DNA of 64,000 nt from Psilocybe azurescens. Lineage: Eukaryota > Basidiomycota > Agaricomycetes > Agaricales > Agrocybaceae. Location: assembly GCA_023853785.1 (NCBI GenBank), contig JAJIRX010000576.1, forward strand, positions 1 to 64,000. The letters run 5' to 3'. Positions 1 through 12,908 of the stretch are shown in pieces (position 1 is the stretch's first letter; each line of letters opens with the position of its first letter). The notes under the pieces are model-generated. The model was not told the DNA's origin. It was given only the letters and a program-made list of their open reading frames with translations, and searched no databases. A program made the position numbers and the translations under genes.

Positions 1-149
1 TTGGCACTGAGACTTGGCACGTGTTCCTCGAAATGTCAATACCAGAACCGAAACGGGAAGGGACAGTCGAACTGACTCTGACTGGACCACCAACATCTCC
101 TCGAATCCTTGTATGACTTCCAGTCCGCGTATCTACTTATTCTTTAACC

Positions 150-3100
150 ATGACTTCTCCTTCTCAGCCGCTAAACATAAAGTCTAACCCCAGACTTGCT
201 CTTGGCAATGACTCGGACGTCCAGCCTAGCTCCTATACCCCATCCCAAGGCACACCAGACCTGCGCGCTCTCCGAGCCCAGTATGCTGGCACCCCACCGC
301 CTCCCAATATCCCACTGCGCGGTGCGGGGACTCCCACAAGCCGTGCAGGTGCAGCAGGAGCCTCGTCTTCCGCGACCTCTCTGCTGCCGACACCCCCTCG
401 AACAACGAGCTCTCGCCCTCGCCCCTCAGACCAGGTCCTCAACCCGTGAGCGGGCTCTCAGCTACCCGACAGACCCCCACCGGCACCTCCAGCTCTGACT
501 CCGCGCTGCCCGCCCCCACCCCCACGAGCATCGCGGACCTCGACGACCTGCCCGCAGAGGAGAAGGCCAAAGTCCTCGCCCGCCATCTCGTGGCGAAGGA
601 GCAGCGCACCAAAGCTGCAACTTACGATGCGCCGTCCAAGTCGGTCGCCGGCTCCGTCAAGGACGCTGCTGTTATCTCCTCCGCCGCCACCGGCTCGGAC
701 GTCGGCCTGCCCAGCTCCCGGAAGTCGTCCTCCAGTGCGCTGCAGCGTGTCGCCAGAGAAGACTCGGAGCCGTTCCCTATTCCATATGATGCCCACGGCG
801 CGGATGTGACGTGCGTCATTTAATTCTGTCATTCATTTCGCACATAGTTCAACACTCAATTTCTCTTCTACAGCCACGACATTTACAAATGGCACACCGA
901 CCAGCGCAGGCAGGCCGCCACCCGCGTGCGCTCCGCCTCGGTCCACGCTGGGCCCAGCCAGGCGCCGCACCCCGCGTTCGAGCACATCCACGAGCCGGGC
1001 GGGTTCAGGCGCAACTACGTGCTACTACGCGCTAACGAGCAAGGAGGCGAGGAGCCCCGCATTCTGAACAACTTTATCGACTTCTTGCTGCTGTTCGGCC
1101 ATTTCGTGCGTCATTCTATACTAAACCCATGACACCTGTTCATTTAATAATTTTAATATCCTAACCCTCTAACTATGTTGGTAACTCTAGGCCGGCGAGG
1201 ATCTGGAAGAAGACGACGACGACGATAAAGATGACGAAGAGAACCTCGCTCCTGCTCTGGACGAGCCGTTGTCGACGGGGTTGCCCGATGTCAATGAACG
1301 CACTAGTCTGCTGGGCAGCCCGCAGCTCTCGCGGTCGCGGTCGAGGACCAGACGCCGCAAGAACTCGGTTTCGCGCCAGGGCACGGCAACTGTCACGCAG
1401 GCTGTTTTAATGGTACGTCTCTATGTTCTATGTTTGTTTACGCCGCATTGGTTTTATACCTAATCCTCCCATTTTAATATAGCTGTTGAAGGCATTCGTG
1501 GGCACTGGTGTATTGTTCCTCGGCAGAGCGTGCGTCTGTGTGCCCAACTTATCATTCAACTGACATATTTATTATCACTACACATACAGATTCTTAAATG
1601 GAGGTCTCTTATTCTCACTCGTCACGTTCACGTTCATCGCGTTCATATCGCTGTACTCCTTCCTGCTCTTGGTCAAGACCAAGTTTGTGATTTCTGGGAG
1701 TTTCGGAGGTGCGTTCTTCATCCATCCATCCATATCCATTCTCCACCCCATGTAGTGGAAATGGAGACGGAGACGGCATCACTAACCTACGCATACATGT
1801 ATATCTAACTGACGTTTTATTTCTGCTCCTTCGTCAGACATCGGCGGTACATTATACGGACCATGGATGCGCTACCTTATCCTGGGGTCGATCGTCGTGT
1901 CGCAGATGGGCTTCGTAGCAGCATACACCATCTTCGTCGCTGAGAATCTTCAGGTAAGCTTCAAGCTTCAAGCTTCCTACCTACCTACCACCTTGCCAAA
2001 AACCATCGTTCCACCACTAAAACATGATCCATGCATGCAGGCCTTCGCAATGGGCGTCACGAACTGCCTCAAGCTCGTGCCCGTGCAGCACCTCATCCTC
2101 GTGCAGCTCGTCGTCTTCCTCCCGCTCGTGCTCGTGCGCGACCTCGCGAAGCTCAGCTCGACCGCGCTCGTCGCCGACGCGTTCATCCTCGTGGGCCTGG
2201 TGTACATCTTCGGCAGCGAGGTCGCGATCATCGCGCAGCAAGGGGTGGCGGAGGTGAAGATGTTCAATCCAAGGGATTTCTCGCTGTTCGTTGGGTGTGT
2301 TTCTTGCTATTTACTATACTATCCTCGGGTCCTTTCATCTTCTGGTATTTGAATTTGAGGTCGATATTGACGCTTTACCCTTTCTTTCTTTTTCAGAACG
2401 GCAGTGTTTTCGTTCGAAGGCATTGGTCTTGTGAGTAGTACCCTTTACCCTTTAACGATAGTTGACTGCATCCTGCCTATCCTTGCTCATTCTTTACGAT
2501 CTGATGGATACATAGGTCATCCCTATCACCGATGCGATGCGCGAGCCGCACAAGTTCCCAAGGCGCTAACGGGCGTCATGGTCTTCCTCCTAGGTACGTA
2601 TGCACTGGCAACTCTCCACTCCCCAATATTGACTGACAATAACTATTATATCTACTTTTTTTTTTCATGAACAGTTCTATTTGGCGGCGCCGGAGCGCTC
2701 GCGTATCTCACATTTGGATCGGAGGTGCAGACCGTCGTCCTGCTGAACCTGGATCAACAGAACGGGATGGTGCAGTCTGTACGTCTCTTTCTCTTTCTCT
2801 TCATCATCTATCCAAACCCAAACCCACCCCCACCTCCCTAGGTCCAGCTCTTCTACGCCCTCGCGATCCTGCTCTCCGTGCCCCTGCAGCTCTTCCCCGC
2901 CATCCGCATCGTCGAGAACGGCCTCTTCAAGACGCGCAGCGGCAAGGCCGACGCCCGCGTCAAGTGGTACAAGAACGTGTTCAGGTTCGGGATGGTGCTC
3001 GTGTGCACGGCCATCAGCTGGGTCGGCGCGGCGGACCTGGACAAGTTCGTCGCGTTCATTGGGTGCTTTGCGTGGTATGTTTGCGGGCTTTTTCTTTCTT

Positions 3101-3508
3101 TTCAATTCCTTCTTCTCCTCGTTTCTGCTCGTCTTCTTTCCTCCTCTTATTATTCTTCTGTCACCGTTATGAGAGAAATTTACTGACCGTTTTCTTTTCT
3201 TTTTTGGTGTGCAGTGTGCCGCTGTGCTATGTGTACCCGGCGATGCTGCACTACAAAGCGTGCGCGCGAACGCGCAGAGAAAAGCTGGCCGACATCACGC
3301 TGATCGTATTTGGGCTCGCTGCATGCGCTTATACCACGGCGCAGACGTTGAAGGTTCGTCGGCATTCCTTCCTTCCTTCCTTCCTTCTATTTTGCTTTCG
3401 AAGAAAGAAACGACACTGACGTGGATTTTACTTTTTTTTACCTTGTTACAGCTGATGATGGCACCGGCCCCTGCCAAAGACTCTCCATACGCCCACTGCA
3501 AAGGCTGA
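150..3508 (+). CDS. AVT3-like vacuolar amino acid transporter (AAAP/SLC36 family)
   Basis: This is a multi-pass amino acid transporter, expected in the vacuolar membrane where Avt3-type proteins export neutral amino acids. I assembled it from about 13 exons. The N-terminus is a long, disordered Ser/Pro-rich cytosolic tail ending in the family's conserved DLPAEEKAKVLARHL segment. The first transmembrane helix reads LLKAFVGTGVLFLGRAF (around 1483-1600), and the core GTAVFSFEGIGLVIPITDAM follows at 2283-2550. Clear boundaries include introns 446-492, 811-873, 1106-1190, 1413-1482, 1954-2040, 2431-2515, 2779-2841 and 3354-3451. The start is the first ATG in frame with the tail. At 2557-2559 (ccc) one C is missing: the frame changes before KALTGVMVFLL and would otherwise stop at 2567. 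I regard this as a sequencing or assembly indel. Family assignment is firm; the transported substrate is inferred. Confidence 0.88.
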
Positions 3509-4393
3509 AGCAGCGTTGGTTCATTTCTCTCCGGACTTTAAAACCTAGAGTTTAGCTTCGGACAACAGACACTGCCTCCAACCTTCACTGTTTAACTCGT
3601 TCGCACGCACACATGCACACATGCTCATTCGTCTATCCATCCATCCACTAAATTATCGAGTACTAAATAACAGAAAGAAGGGCCTTTCAAGCTCTTCTTC
3701 CTCCTAATATCTACACCTCCATCTAAATGCGCATTTCCTCCTCATCTCCGTCCTCCATTTCCCAGTTCCTCCTACTGTTAGTACTACTACTGCTACTACT
3801 ACTAGACCTCGTTGCGTGCATACATTATCTGTCGCTTGCTTTTATTTAGCTTCCTTGTTTTCAAAAAGTTGCTTACATGCTTACAATACATTCGTACTGT
3901 GTTATATGTTTCGTGGAATCCAGTGCAGTGGCGCGCGATCCTCAGTTACTCGGGATGAAAGCGTAAATGGGGTGGTCGCCACGTGAAGAGGTTAAACAGT
4001 TTCCAGCAGCAGACAGATATAGTATCGCGCAGATGTTAACTTTGGCCTTCGGAGACATTGGCGAGTTTACAATGAGTGAGATGAAGAGAGGACACCTTTT
4101 CACGAATACAAATGTGAGGATATTTCACGGCCCACAAGGCTGCTGACAACAAATGCCATTCATAATTGCCAACCCAAAAGTCCAGCTAAGAACTCATCAA
4201 GGTTTACAATTCGGTTCCGCAGATAAACAATATTTTTAAACAAAAAAATAGTAATGGTTGCATTATGCTGAGGATAGAGGGGAATCGACAGAGGAAAAAG
4301 AAACGGCTGGTCATATTCTACAAGAAAGACGGAAAAACATAGATAATTACGCATGCATGCTGAATAACAAAATGAGGGCTGGCCTCCCCCGTC
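3509..4393. other. Convergent 3' intergenic region
   Basis: No coding signal was seen. AVT3-like and RPB1 are transcribed toward each other and their 3' untranslated regions should fill most of this interval. It contains short simple repeats (a tetranucleotide ccat run near 3640 and an act/gct trinucleotide run near 3780-3805). I could not identify the cleavage sites. Confidence 0.6.
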
Positions 4394-7300
4394 TCAATCC
4401 CACGACGGGCTCGATTGGTACGAGTGACTACGCGCTGTTCCATTTTGATTTTGCGCAGGGCTCGCAGGGGACCAAGGCGCCGGAGAAGTTGGACTGTAGC
4501 CTGGAGAGGCGGGTGCTGCAGACGATAGGTCAATAACAAAAAAATCAAACGATGACAATGCTTACAATATGATGGAGCTAAGATTGTCGAAGAAATATTA
4601 GCATGGGTCTGACAGACAGATACTTGAGCAATGACTTACATGCTGGCGAGTACGCCGGTGAGGTTGGTGCTAATTGAGAACAATAATCAGCTTCAAAAAT
4701 ATCATCCAAAATGTATAGAACCTACAATATTTCGGTGACGAGGGCGAAGCCATAGGGGAAGTCGGTGAATATTTGGGTGAAGAGGGGGACATATGAGCAG
4801 GGGCTGGACGGAAATGTTGATTAGAGAATTCCACAAGGCGGTAACGGAGAACTTACAGGCTAAGCACAATTAAAAAGTGGAAATAAATTTATCAGTAACC
4901 GAAAGCGATAGATCGAACTACAAAACTTACTCGGGGAATCTAAAATAATGATCATGTTAGTGATATGAAACCAGAGCAAAAGCTTTCAAAGACATACATC
5001 TGGGAGAAGCGGGACTGAAAGATGGACTTGTCGGCGAATACCTAGGCGACGTCGGGCTGAACGACGGCGACTGTGGGCTATATCGCGGTGACGTAGGCGA
5101 AAACGAAGGAGAAGTAGGCGAGTATCTTGGACTCGTCGGCGAATAACCAGGAGAAGTCAAATTGAGTGCAGGTGACGTAGGCGAATATGTTGGAGACGTC
5201 GCCCCTCTTGACCGATCGTACATGGGAGACGTCGCATATGGTGATGTACCGAACGGCGAAGTCGCACCGCTGAATGGCGATTGTGGGACAAAGCTTGGTG
5301 AAGTCGGTGTATATGCATTCGGCGAGCTGGGGCTGTAACCCACACCACCCGGAGACATCCCTCCGGCACCAAGCGGACTCTGACCGTAACCAAGGAACTG
5401 GAAGTTCGAGGCATCTTCTCCAGTATTGGACGCGAGAGGAGAGAACGAAGCCGAAGCTGGGTCGCCCTTGAACAGCCCATCCTGCCACATCGGTGAGTTG
5501 GTGTCGTAAGGTGTCATGGCTACCTGTCCAGGGGTCATTCCACCATCGATTTGTGCCGCCAACATCGACTGAACAGGTAGACGATGATCCACAATAGCGT
5601 CTTTCAACATGTCGATATCCAATGCCACCTCGAACGAGCCAGTCCCCATAGGCGCCATCTGGCCGAACATGACGTTCTCCGCAATACCATGACAGTCATC
5701 CTTCTCGCCCACAGCCGCAGCCTCCATCAGGATTTCGACGGTCTCCTCGAACGAACACCTCATCAAAGCTCCAGTATCGGCACGATTGATACCATGTCGA
5801 GTGATAGCCATGAGCGTACCACGATGGGTCATGAGGTCGCAAAGAAGAGCAAGATGGCGGTAATTGACATAGGAACCATCGAACTCGATAACTCCACGAA
5901 GTTCCTTCAGAATCGCTGCCCGCGCTGCCTCGATACCCAATACATTGAAAATCTCCACGCAGCTGTTCGAATATGTCCTCGTAAAGTCGACACCGTCGAT
6001 GCACATAACCGTCTTCAAGTTGACACCATCGGTTTCCAGCACCCACTCCTTCTGTTTGTCCGTCCTGATGGTGCCATCGCCCGTAACGATGACCTGATCC
6101 TGCTCCGTCAAGAAGACACGATTGATGCCCTTGACACCACGAAGACTGACGGAATTCAACATCGTGTTTTCGAGTTGACGAAGGAAGATATCCTCCTCAA
6201 TCGAGCCCATGCCATCATCCTCCTTGTCTGGACTTCCCAACACACGACAACGGATAACCAACTTCTCAGAGTTATCTTCACTCCAGATGACGAAAAGATC
6301 GGTCTTGAAGCTCTCGGCGATACGGCCAGCCACATAGTGCATCGTAAGCTTCCTGTCGATCATCTTCGCACGGTCGAGTTCGAGACGGAGAAGCCATGGC
6401 GATTGCAAGTGAAGCTTCGCCTCGATCTCTTCATCAGGAATGGCAAAGAACGATTCCACGAATACTGAATCTTCCTCGATAATAGTCGAAGTCGGATCCG
6501 GGTCGTACCAAATCTCGACAGCGGCGGTGACGGTTCGGAGTGAAGTATATGCAAGCTCTTGCTGAACATTCTTTGCCAGATCGGCCGAACGGGATATTTC
6601 TGGTTCCAGGTATACAGTCAAGGACGGGGTCTTGATGTTCGTGGCGACGTTGATAATCTCTTTCAGACGCGGCACACCGAGGGTGACGTTCTTACTAGAA
6701 ACACCAGCATAATGGAAAGTGTTGAGCGTCATCTGCGTGGCAGGTTCTCCGATAGACTGCGCCGCCAATGTACCGCACATCTCCCAGGGTGGACAATCGA
6801 CTGATTGAATTTGGTTTCCACTTCACCGATGACCCAGTCGAAGGCCTCTCGAGTCAAATGATACTTTTCCAAAACTCGGCGGGACGCAAAGGTGGCACGA
6901 AGATGCATCCTAAAGTTAAGAGTAGCGTTCTCTTGGCCTTCTTTACTGAGATGATCATCACCGCGCACGATGACAAGCCTTTGGCCGAGTTCATTGACGG
7001 AATCGACGATGTATGAAGGGTCGAGGTCACTCGGTTTTCGCCGATCGACATGGAAGATTTGGATGGCGTTCTGGACGATACGATTGAGGTTGACGGGAAG
7101 GTAATGGGGTTGGGTATTGGGTACACGAGGGAAGACAAAATCTCGGAGGAGCCGTCGATCCTCCACCAATCGAGCATATTCTTCGTCGAGCTTGGCTTGA
7201 AGCTCCAAAGAGCTGTCATCGATGCCGACCTGCAGAACACCGGGTATGAAACCGCCCGAGGGATCTGTGACATCCACGCGGTAACTGTGTTCGAACTCGC

Positions 7301-10300
7301 GATTGTTCAACCCGAAGGTCTCAATGGTCTGCTTCTCGATGAACGCACCATCCATACCGTCTTCTCCATACACGAATTGGATTAAGTCTCCCAAAGAGTT
7401 TCGGACAGTGCCATCATAACAGACCATGACGTCCTCAAGAGCCTTGACAAGCCGACGCTGAATATAACCTGTCTCGGCTGTCTTGACGGCAGTATCGATA
7501 AGACCTTCTCGACCAGCCATAGCGTGGAAGAAGAATTCTTGTGGCGTCAACCCACGAAGATACGAGTTCTCGACGAAACCACGCGACTCGGGACTGAAGT
7601 CATCCTTCGTGAAATGCGGCAGTGTGCGATGTCGGAAACCGAATGGAATACGACGACCTTCGACGGACTGTTGACCCACACAAACAGACATCTGCGAGAT
7701 GTTGATGAAAGAACCCTTTGAACCAGCAACCACCATCTGCTTGACGTTGTTGTCCTCCTTCAAATGCTTCTGCGCGTATTGACCGGAAGTATCACGAGCC
7801 AAATTGAGCTGGCGTTCGACCAAACTCTCGAACGATTCACGGATGGTCATACTGGGGGCGGCTTTCAAGCGATCGTGCGTTGCGTCATCGACGATCTGCG
7901 AAACATTCGCCTTGCGTTCCGCGATGGTTTGCGTGATGTAGGACATAGTAGCAGAATCAGCAATAGTGTCGCCAATTCCAATACTGAAACCGTTGTGGAA
8001 CAGCCAATAATTGACGACCATCTGCAGACCGGTAAACAATTGGCGAGTAGCCTCCGGACCCTTCTCGCGGAAAACGACGTGCACAAGACCACCTTGCGAC
8101 GCTCCGACAGTCTTCTTCTCGACGATGCCGAAAACCAACTCCCCGTTCTCGATCAAAACACCATCATCGAAAACAGGATTCGAGGATTTCGGGTCAGGCG
8201 AACGATGGATATTGATACCGCGGGGAATGGTCAAGCTCAGGATTTGTTTTCCGGTCCACAGTGGTTTCGGTTTGAGGATCGCTGGGATGGGAACGGTTCC
8301 ATCCCACTCGGGGACCCAAAGGAGAATATTTTGAACCTGGTTCCAATCCAAGAAGGTATCGCGCAAAGTGAATTTTCGAATACCGCAAAGGGTATCTTGC
8401 ACGATGCCCATGACGGGTTTATTGGCTTGGGGTGAGATAATCTACGCAAAGGATCAGAAAGACTGTAAAAAGAAACACGAAACGACGAACCTGTCTAGGA
8501 ACCCATGCAATCTGACTCAGTTCTGCTCGTGTTTCTTCACTTTGCGGTACACTAGCAAGATTGTGAGTATGGTGTTCAGAAAGGTCCATAACGATAAACT
8601 AGAACATACTGCATATTCATCTCATCACCATCGAAATCGGCGTTGTACGGTGGCGTTCTAAACAGCATTATTAACGTGCCAGGCACTTGTTGCACTGTAA
8701 ACTTACACCGAAAGGTTTAGGCGGAAAGCTGACATAAAAACATAAGCTAAAAGACCAGATAATACAGATCGTAATAAAACTTACTGGAATAAGGCATGAG
8801 CTTCACACGATGACTCATCATACTCATTTTATGCAGCGATGGTTGACGATTGAACAGCACGAAACTAGAAAAAAATTAATATCATCATAAAAACAGGTAA
8901 AGTAGAATCAACTCACTCTCCATCCTTGAGATGGCGTTCAACGATCCACCCGTATTGCAAGAAAGCGTCCGCGCGTTTGTTATAACGAAGATCGATACGC
9001 TCTCCAGTGTCTCGAACGACATATCGTGCTCCAGGATACGTAGTCGGTCCATTCCGCACCAGTTCCTGCAAGTACGCAATATTGTAAGGTGTGACTGATG
9101 ACCAATCATTAGCTTCACACCAGAAGGAGAAGATAAGCATGAGGCTTACCCCTCTCAGGGAAAGTCAGATTCATAGCTATCGTCCTCGGCACGCCAACTT
9201 CATCCAGCTCCAGATTCGGATCACCTGTGATAACCGTACGAGCTGAGAAATCGACACGTTTACCCATCAAATTTCCACGCAGACGGCCTTCCTTGCCCTT
9301 TAGACGAGCGCGAATAGCCTTGACCGGACGACCTGATTTCTGCAGAGCCTGCGGGATTCCAGCGATATCATTGTCCATGTAAGTCGCAACGTGGAACTAC
9401 AAAAACATTTACCAGTGACGTTGATAATAGGATAGCCTGAGGGACGGCCTACCTGAAGCAATTGCTCGAATTCGGTGATAACGTGTGCAGGCGCTCCTTC
9501 CTGTTCACATCGACGTACATTGGCGGATGCTTTGATGATATCACCCAGTTTGTATGTCAAATCATCTTCACTTCGCATGGCTCCGCCATCGACAGCAATA
9601 CTAGGGCGTACGGGAGGAGGCGGAACGGGCATGACAGTCAAGGATCATCCACTCCGGTCTCGCGTACTCGTCGGACAGACCAAGGAGATGAAGATCGTGA
9701 TCTGACATCTTCTTGAAGACTGTGTAGACCTCGGAGGGGTGATCAGCCTTTTATCGGGCTGCATGGACTTGACCTCCTACAATCAAGGTGAGCATTGACA
9801 TCGAGAAGATTTCAAAAGAATTAATTAAAAAAAACCAACATCGTCATCATCCTTCGTCTTCTTGTACTGAACGAAAAGCTTTAGGCCCTCTTTCCTGACC
9901 TGCGGTTGAACATGTCCACAGCCACCGTGGCCTTTCTTCGCGTCGTCGGCCTCTGGATCTGCGCCCTCTTCTTTGGGGTCATCAGGTTCACAAACCATCT
10001 TGGTTTTGCAGTGGGCCCAAACGACAGCCATGCGGGCCTTGGGGTCTCGGATGTGGCGAATCTTCTCCGAAAAATTTGGGTCCGACTTATTATATGAAAA
10101 CAGTGCGTTAGGATCAATACAACAAGACAAGGTTCCGGGGTGAATTTAAAAGAATATGCAAGTAAAAGCGTCAGTATGAGGTGTCTACAAGAACATAGAA
10201 CAAGATTTAAAAGACAACATAAACCGACAACACAGGGGGCAAAAGATATCGAGTAACAAGTGCAGGGCCTTCTGACTCACGTCCCTGCTGCGTCACAGCC

Positions 10301-11124
10301 GAGAGTGGTTGACCAAATTTCCATCTGCACAGCCAACGACGTTTTGACGGTCGAGGTACTGTGCTATTTTTTCCGCACTCCTCGTTCAGCCCCCATTTCA
10401 CCGCGCAACCTCGTGTCCAACCGGTCACCGTGACAGATGCAATGGGATCGACGCGGCGATCAAGCGACCGAAAACGCGCGCCATATGATCCCCTGCCACG
10501 GGTGGAAGAACGCCCTCGATTGTCAAGGGACTAACGTGGAGCGGGTTTGGGGTTCCCCATGGGATGTGGAGAGAGCCCCAGAAAATTGGGATGGTGGGGT
10601 GCGAAACGAGTAGAGGAAAGTAAACGACGCGACTCACGATGTCGGCTTTGAGCTTTCCACAATTTACACATATACTCTCCAAAATCTTCTTTACTTTCAC
10701 AATGAAACCTAGATTAAAAAAGTATCGTAGAAACGCAATGTCTTCGCGTTGAACCTGAGGCAGGACGTACCAGGGTGAAAAACAGGCCTTGCCAGCTCAA
10801 TATGACCAAAATGACCAGGACATTCAGACATTCCCTCTCCGCACGTCTGGCACTTGAAATTCCTATCGATAGTGCCCATACGAGGGTCCATCAGTCCACC
10901 CATCTTGGGCTTGTGAGTGGCCTCGTCCATGACTTCTGGATGTTCGATCTTGGCGACGGAAATGGCTTTCTATGAGTCAGAAGACGGTTTGTCAGCATAG
11001 CGGGGAAAATATGGAAGAAAGCCATTGAAAAACGCACGATTTCCTCTGGAGAAAGGATACCAAACTGAACCTCCTTCACTTTACGAATGGGAGCCGCGGA
11101 AAAGGCGAACTGATGGCCAAGCAT
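4394..11124 (-). CDS. RPB1: RNA polymerase II largest subunit RPB1
   Basis: This is the catalytic largest subunit of RNA polymerase II in the nucleus. I traced 18 exons: 11038-11124, 10771-10969, 10638-10708, 9840-10085, 9453-9776, 9150-9396, 8917-9094, 8785-8864, 8707-8728, 8610-8657, 8491-8551, 4998-8441, 4931-4939, 4857-4859, 4726-4803, 4640-4669, 4566-4577 and 4394-4515. Visible hallmarks are the clamp zinc site [17 protein letters not shown], the second zinc pair CVNCGK, the Mg-binding loop [10 protein letters not shown] in exon 8610-8657, the bridge helix around 7440-7500 ([20 protein letters not shown]), the trigger loop [20 protein letters not shown] near 6670-6730, and a CTD of YSPTSPx heptads from about 5350 to the stop at 4394. 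Three one-base frame breaks (6783-6785, 9640-9641 and about 9733-9739) interrupt strictly conserved sequence; for a single-copy essential gene they are almost certainly assembly errors. Confidence 0.97.
4566..4998 (-). other. RPB1: RPB1 CTD cassette of five symmetric mini/microexons
   Basis: The end of the CTD is divided into internal exons of 9, 3, 78, 30 and 12 nt (4931-4939, 4857-4859, 4726-4803, 4640-4669, 4566-4577), separated by introns of about 50-71 nt. Every length is a multiple of three and every border is phase 1, so any of these exons could be left out without breaking the frame. The exon at 4857-4859 is just CCT, framed by a TTAG acceptor and a GTAAGT donor. Including it restores a perfect YSPTSPA heptad; skipping it gives a six-residue YSPTPA. 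These are direct readings of the sequence; alternative usage is inference. Confidence 0.8.
10086..10637 (-). other. RPB1: Outsized 552-nt intron in RPB1
   Basis: The conserved protein is continuous across this interval (KADI before it and [11 protein letters not shown] after it), with a GTGAGT donor at 10637 and an AAG acceptor at 10086. The other RPB1 introns are about 49-71 nt, so this one is roughly ten times longer. It contains a 73-codon open frame on the minus strand (10207-10428) that resembles nothing I recognise. I saw no clear box C/D or H/ACA snoRNA signature. Confidence 0.7.
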
Positions 11125-12908
11125 GTTTGCTTAAACACGAAAGGTGGAGTCGGAGTTGGGGGATAATAGGACAAAAGAAAAACGATGATTCGGAAAGAAA
11201 AAGTGTTCAAAAAGGGAATTAAGGTTGATAAATGTGATTTTGGGTGTTCCAGGGAAGACTTGAGCGCTGGTCGTAAACTTTTTGAGGGGGTGCAGGGTGG
11301 GAGACCAAAGTAACCTAAAAGATCTCGAAAAGATCTCGAAAAGCGGGGAAAGGCAGCTGCCGCGGCCAGGAAGTAATGGCTAACGTCTAAAAGACTTATT
11401 AGACCACTTTACACGAGTTATTAGGAGGTATTGAGTGTCCAGTGGACGATGATGAGGAACTGCGTGGTGGTTCAAGGACAACCAGCGATGCACTCAACAC
11501 TTTCCGACTCCGCTACAAGTCGGTTCCGTGTACTTTTGTCACAGGTCACACTCACACTCAGAACAATCGTTCAACAAAACCTAATCTAACCACAAGGTCC
11601 CCCTCCATTTCTTCCATTTAATCCTCAGTGCAAGTGCCCTCTTTATTATTATCTCTCAAGACGAATAAAGGTAGTAGAATTGGCCATTTTTCACTTTTGT
11701 TCAATTTTTTGGAAGGATTATGACGGAGTTTGAATGCCAACAAGCTCGTTTCCAAGGTGTCTATCGTTGCTTTACATTGCCACCATGGTCCATCCTTTCT
11801 TTCTCTGCAGAATGCAATCTTTCTCATTTAAGCAAAGTATAAACCTACTCCTCGGTCATGAAACTTGCTCGAAAATGCTCCAACTTTCGGACCATGCGTT
11901 ATCTCGGCCTCGGGGTCGTCACTGTAGGCCATGCTATTTCCACGCTGTGCACACAACGCATGTTGGAAGCGTGCACTACACTTCTATTCATGTCAAGTCT
12001 CTCCATCTTGTGTGCGATTCAACATAGCCCTCTGATTACGAATACCTTATTGTTGGCCACAGTAACTCCCACTCTCACATCGTCACCCAGGGCTGACGAC
12101 TCGGTGCCTGACTGTGTTCCGAATTATCAGATTCGGCGACGCCAAAAACCTTCATTCATTGGATCAGCGACTAGCTTCTAGCTGTATTTTCGCTCCAGAG
12201 TTAATCTGAAGGATTTTCTGGTAACCCAGGTCGATCGGGTAGTTTTTGTGCGCTTCCCGTGGTTTCACAAGACCAATTTATTGATACACTGTTTGCCTCT
12301 CACCCTGAAAAGGCTTCATTTGCAGTATCAAAGGAACACCAGTTTATCCTCTATCCGAGCCTTATATTTCCCTGTCTTCGCGTTTACTTTCGATTTTTTT
12401 GGGATATCCTGTCAAGGAATGTACCGCGTCAATTCTCCCTCAAGTTGTATTGTCTTCGCATCAAGGACTTTAGTCACTATCTGAAATCGCTCCTTTGATT
12501 TATTCGATATTAGTGGCGATCTTACCATGTTACGCATTCCATCGCTCTGCATTCGTTCTCATCATACTCCCAGAACGCGGCGACAGAAAGAAATTCCATT
12601 CCGTGTACTGTAGGTTCATTTTACGCTCAGTCGCTGTCATTGATTCGCCGCCTTAGACTATTTGTCCAGTTGGCGAATACTACGTCGTGTTGAGGGTCTT
12701 TTCACTCAAAGCCTGTCCAAGAACACAAGACACTCCCTAGCACGCACGCCTACCGACTCCAAAACGAATCCCTCCAACACAAAACAAAAACAGGTCCCAG
12801 CCATTTCTCCTTGACTACCTGAACGCCCACTTCACGCGGCACGTTTTTACACTCATATAGTGCCTTTATAGTCATGCGGTACCGACTTTTTATCCATTGG
12901 GTGAGGTT
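11125..12908. other. Intergenic region upstream of RPB1
   Basis: The first few hundred bases must hold the RPB1 promoter and 5' UTR. Beyond that there are only short open frames, the longest being 107 codons at 11858-12181 (+), without recognisable domains or convincing splice continuation. I see no gene here that I can support. Confidence 0.5.

Noticed and set aside
4394..11124. RPB1 as a pseudogene because of three frameshifts
   Set aside because: It is a single essential gene whose protein sequence is otherwise perfectly conserved; each break is a one-base change of the kind seen in many other genes of this window.
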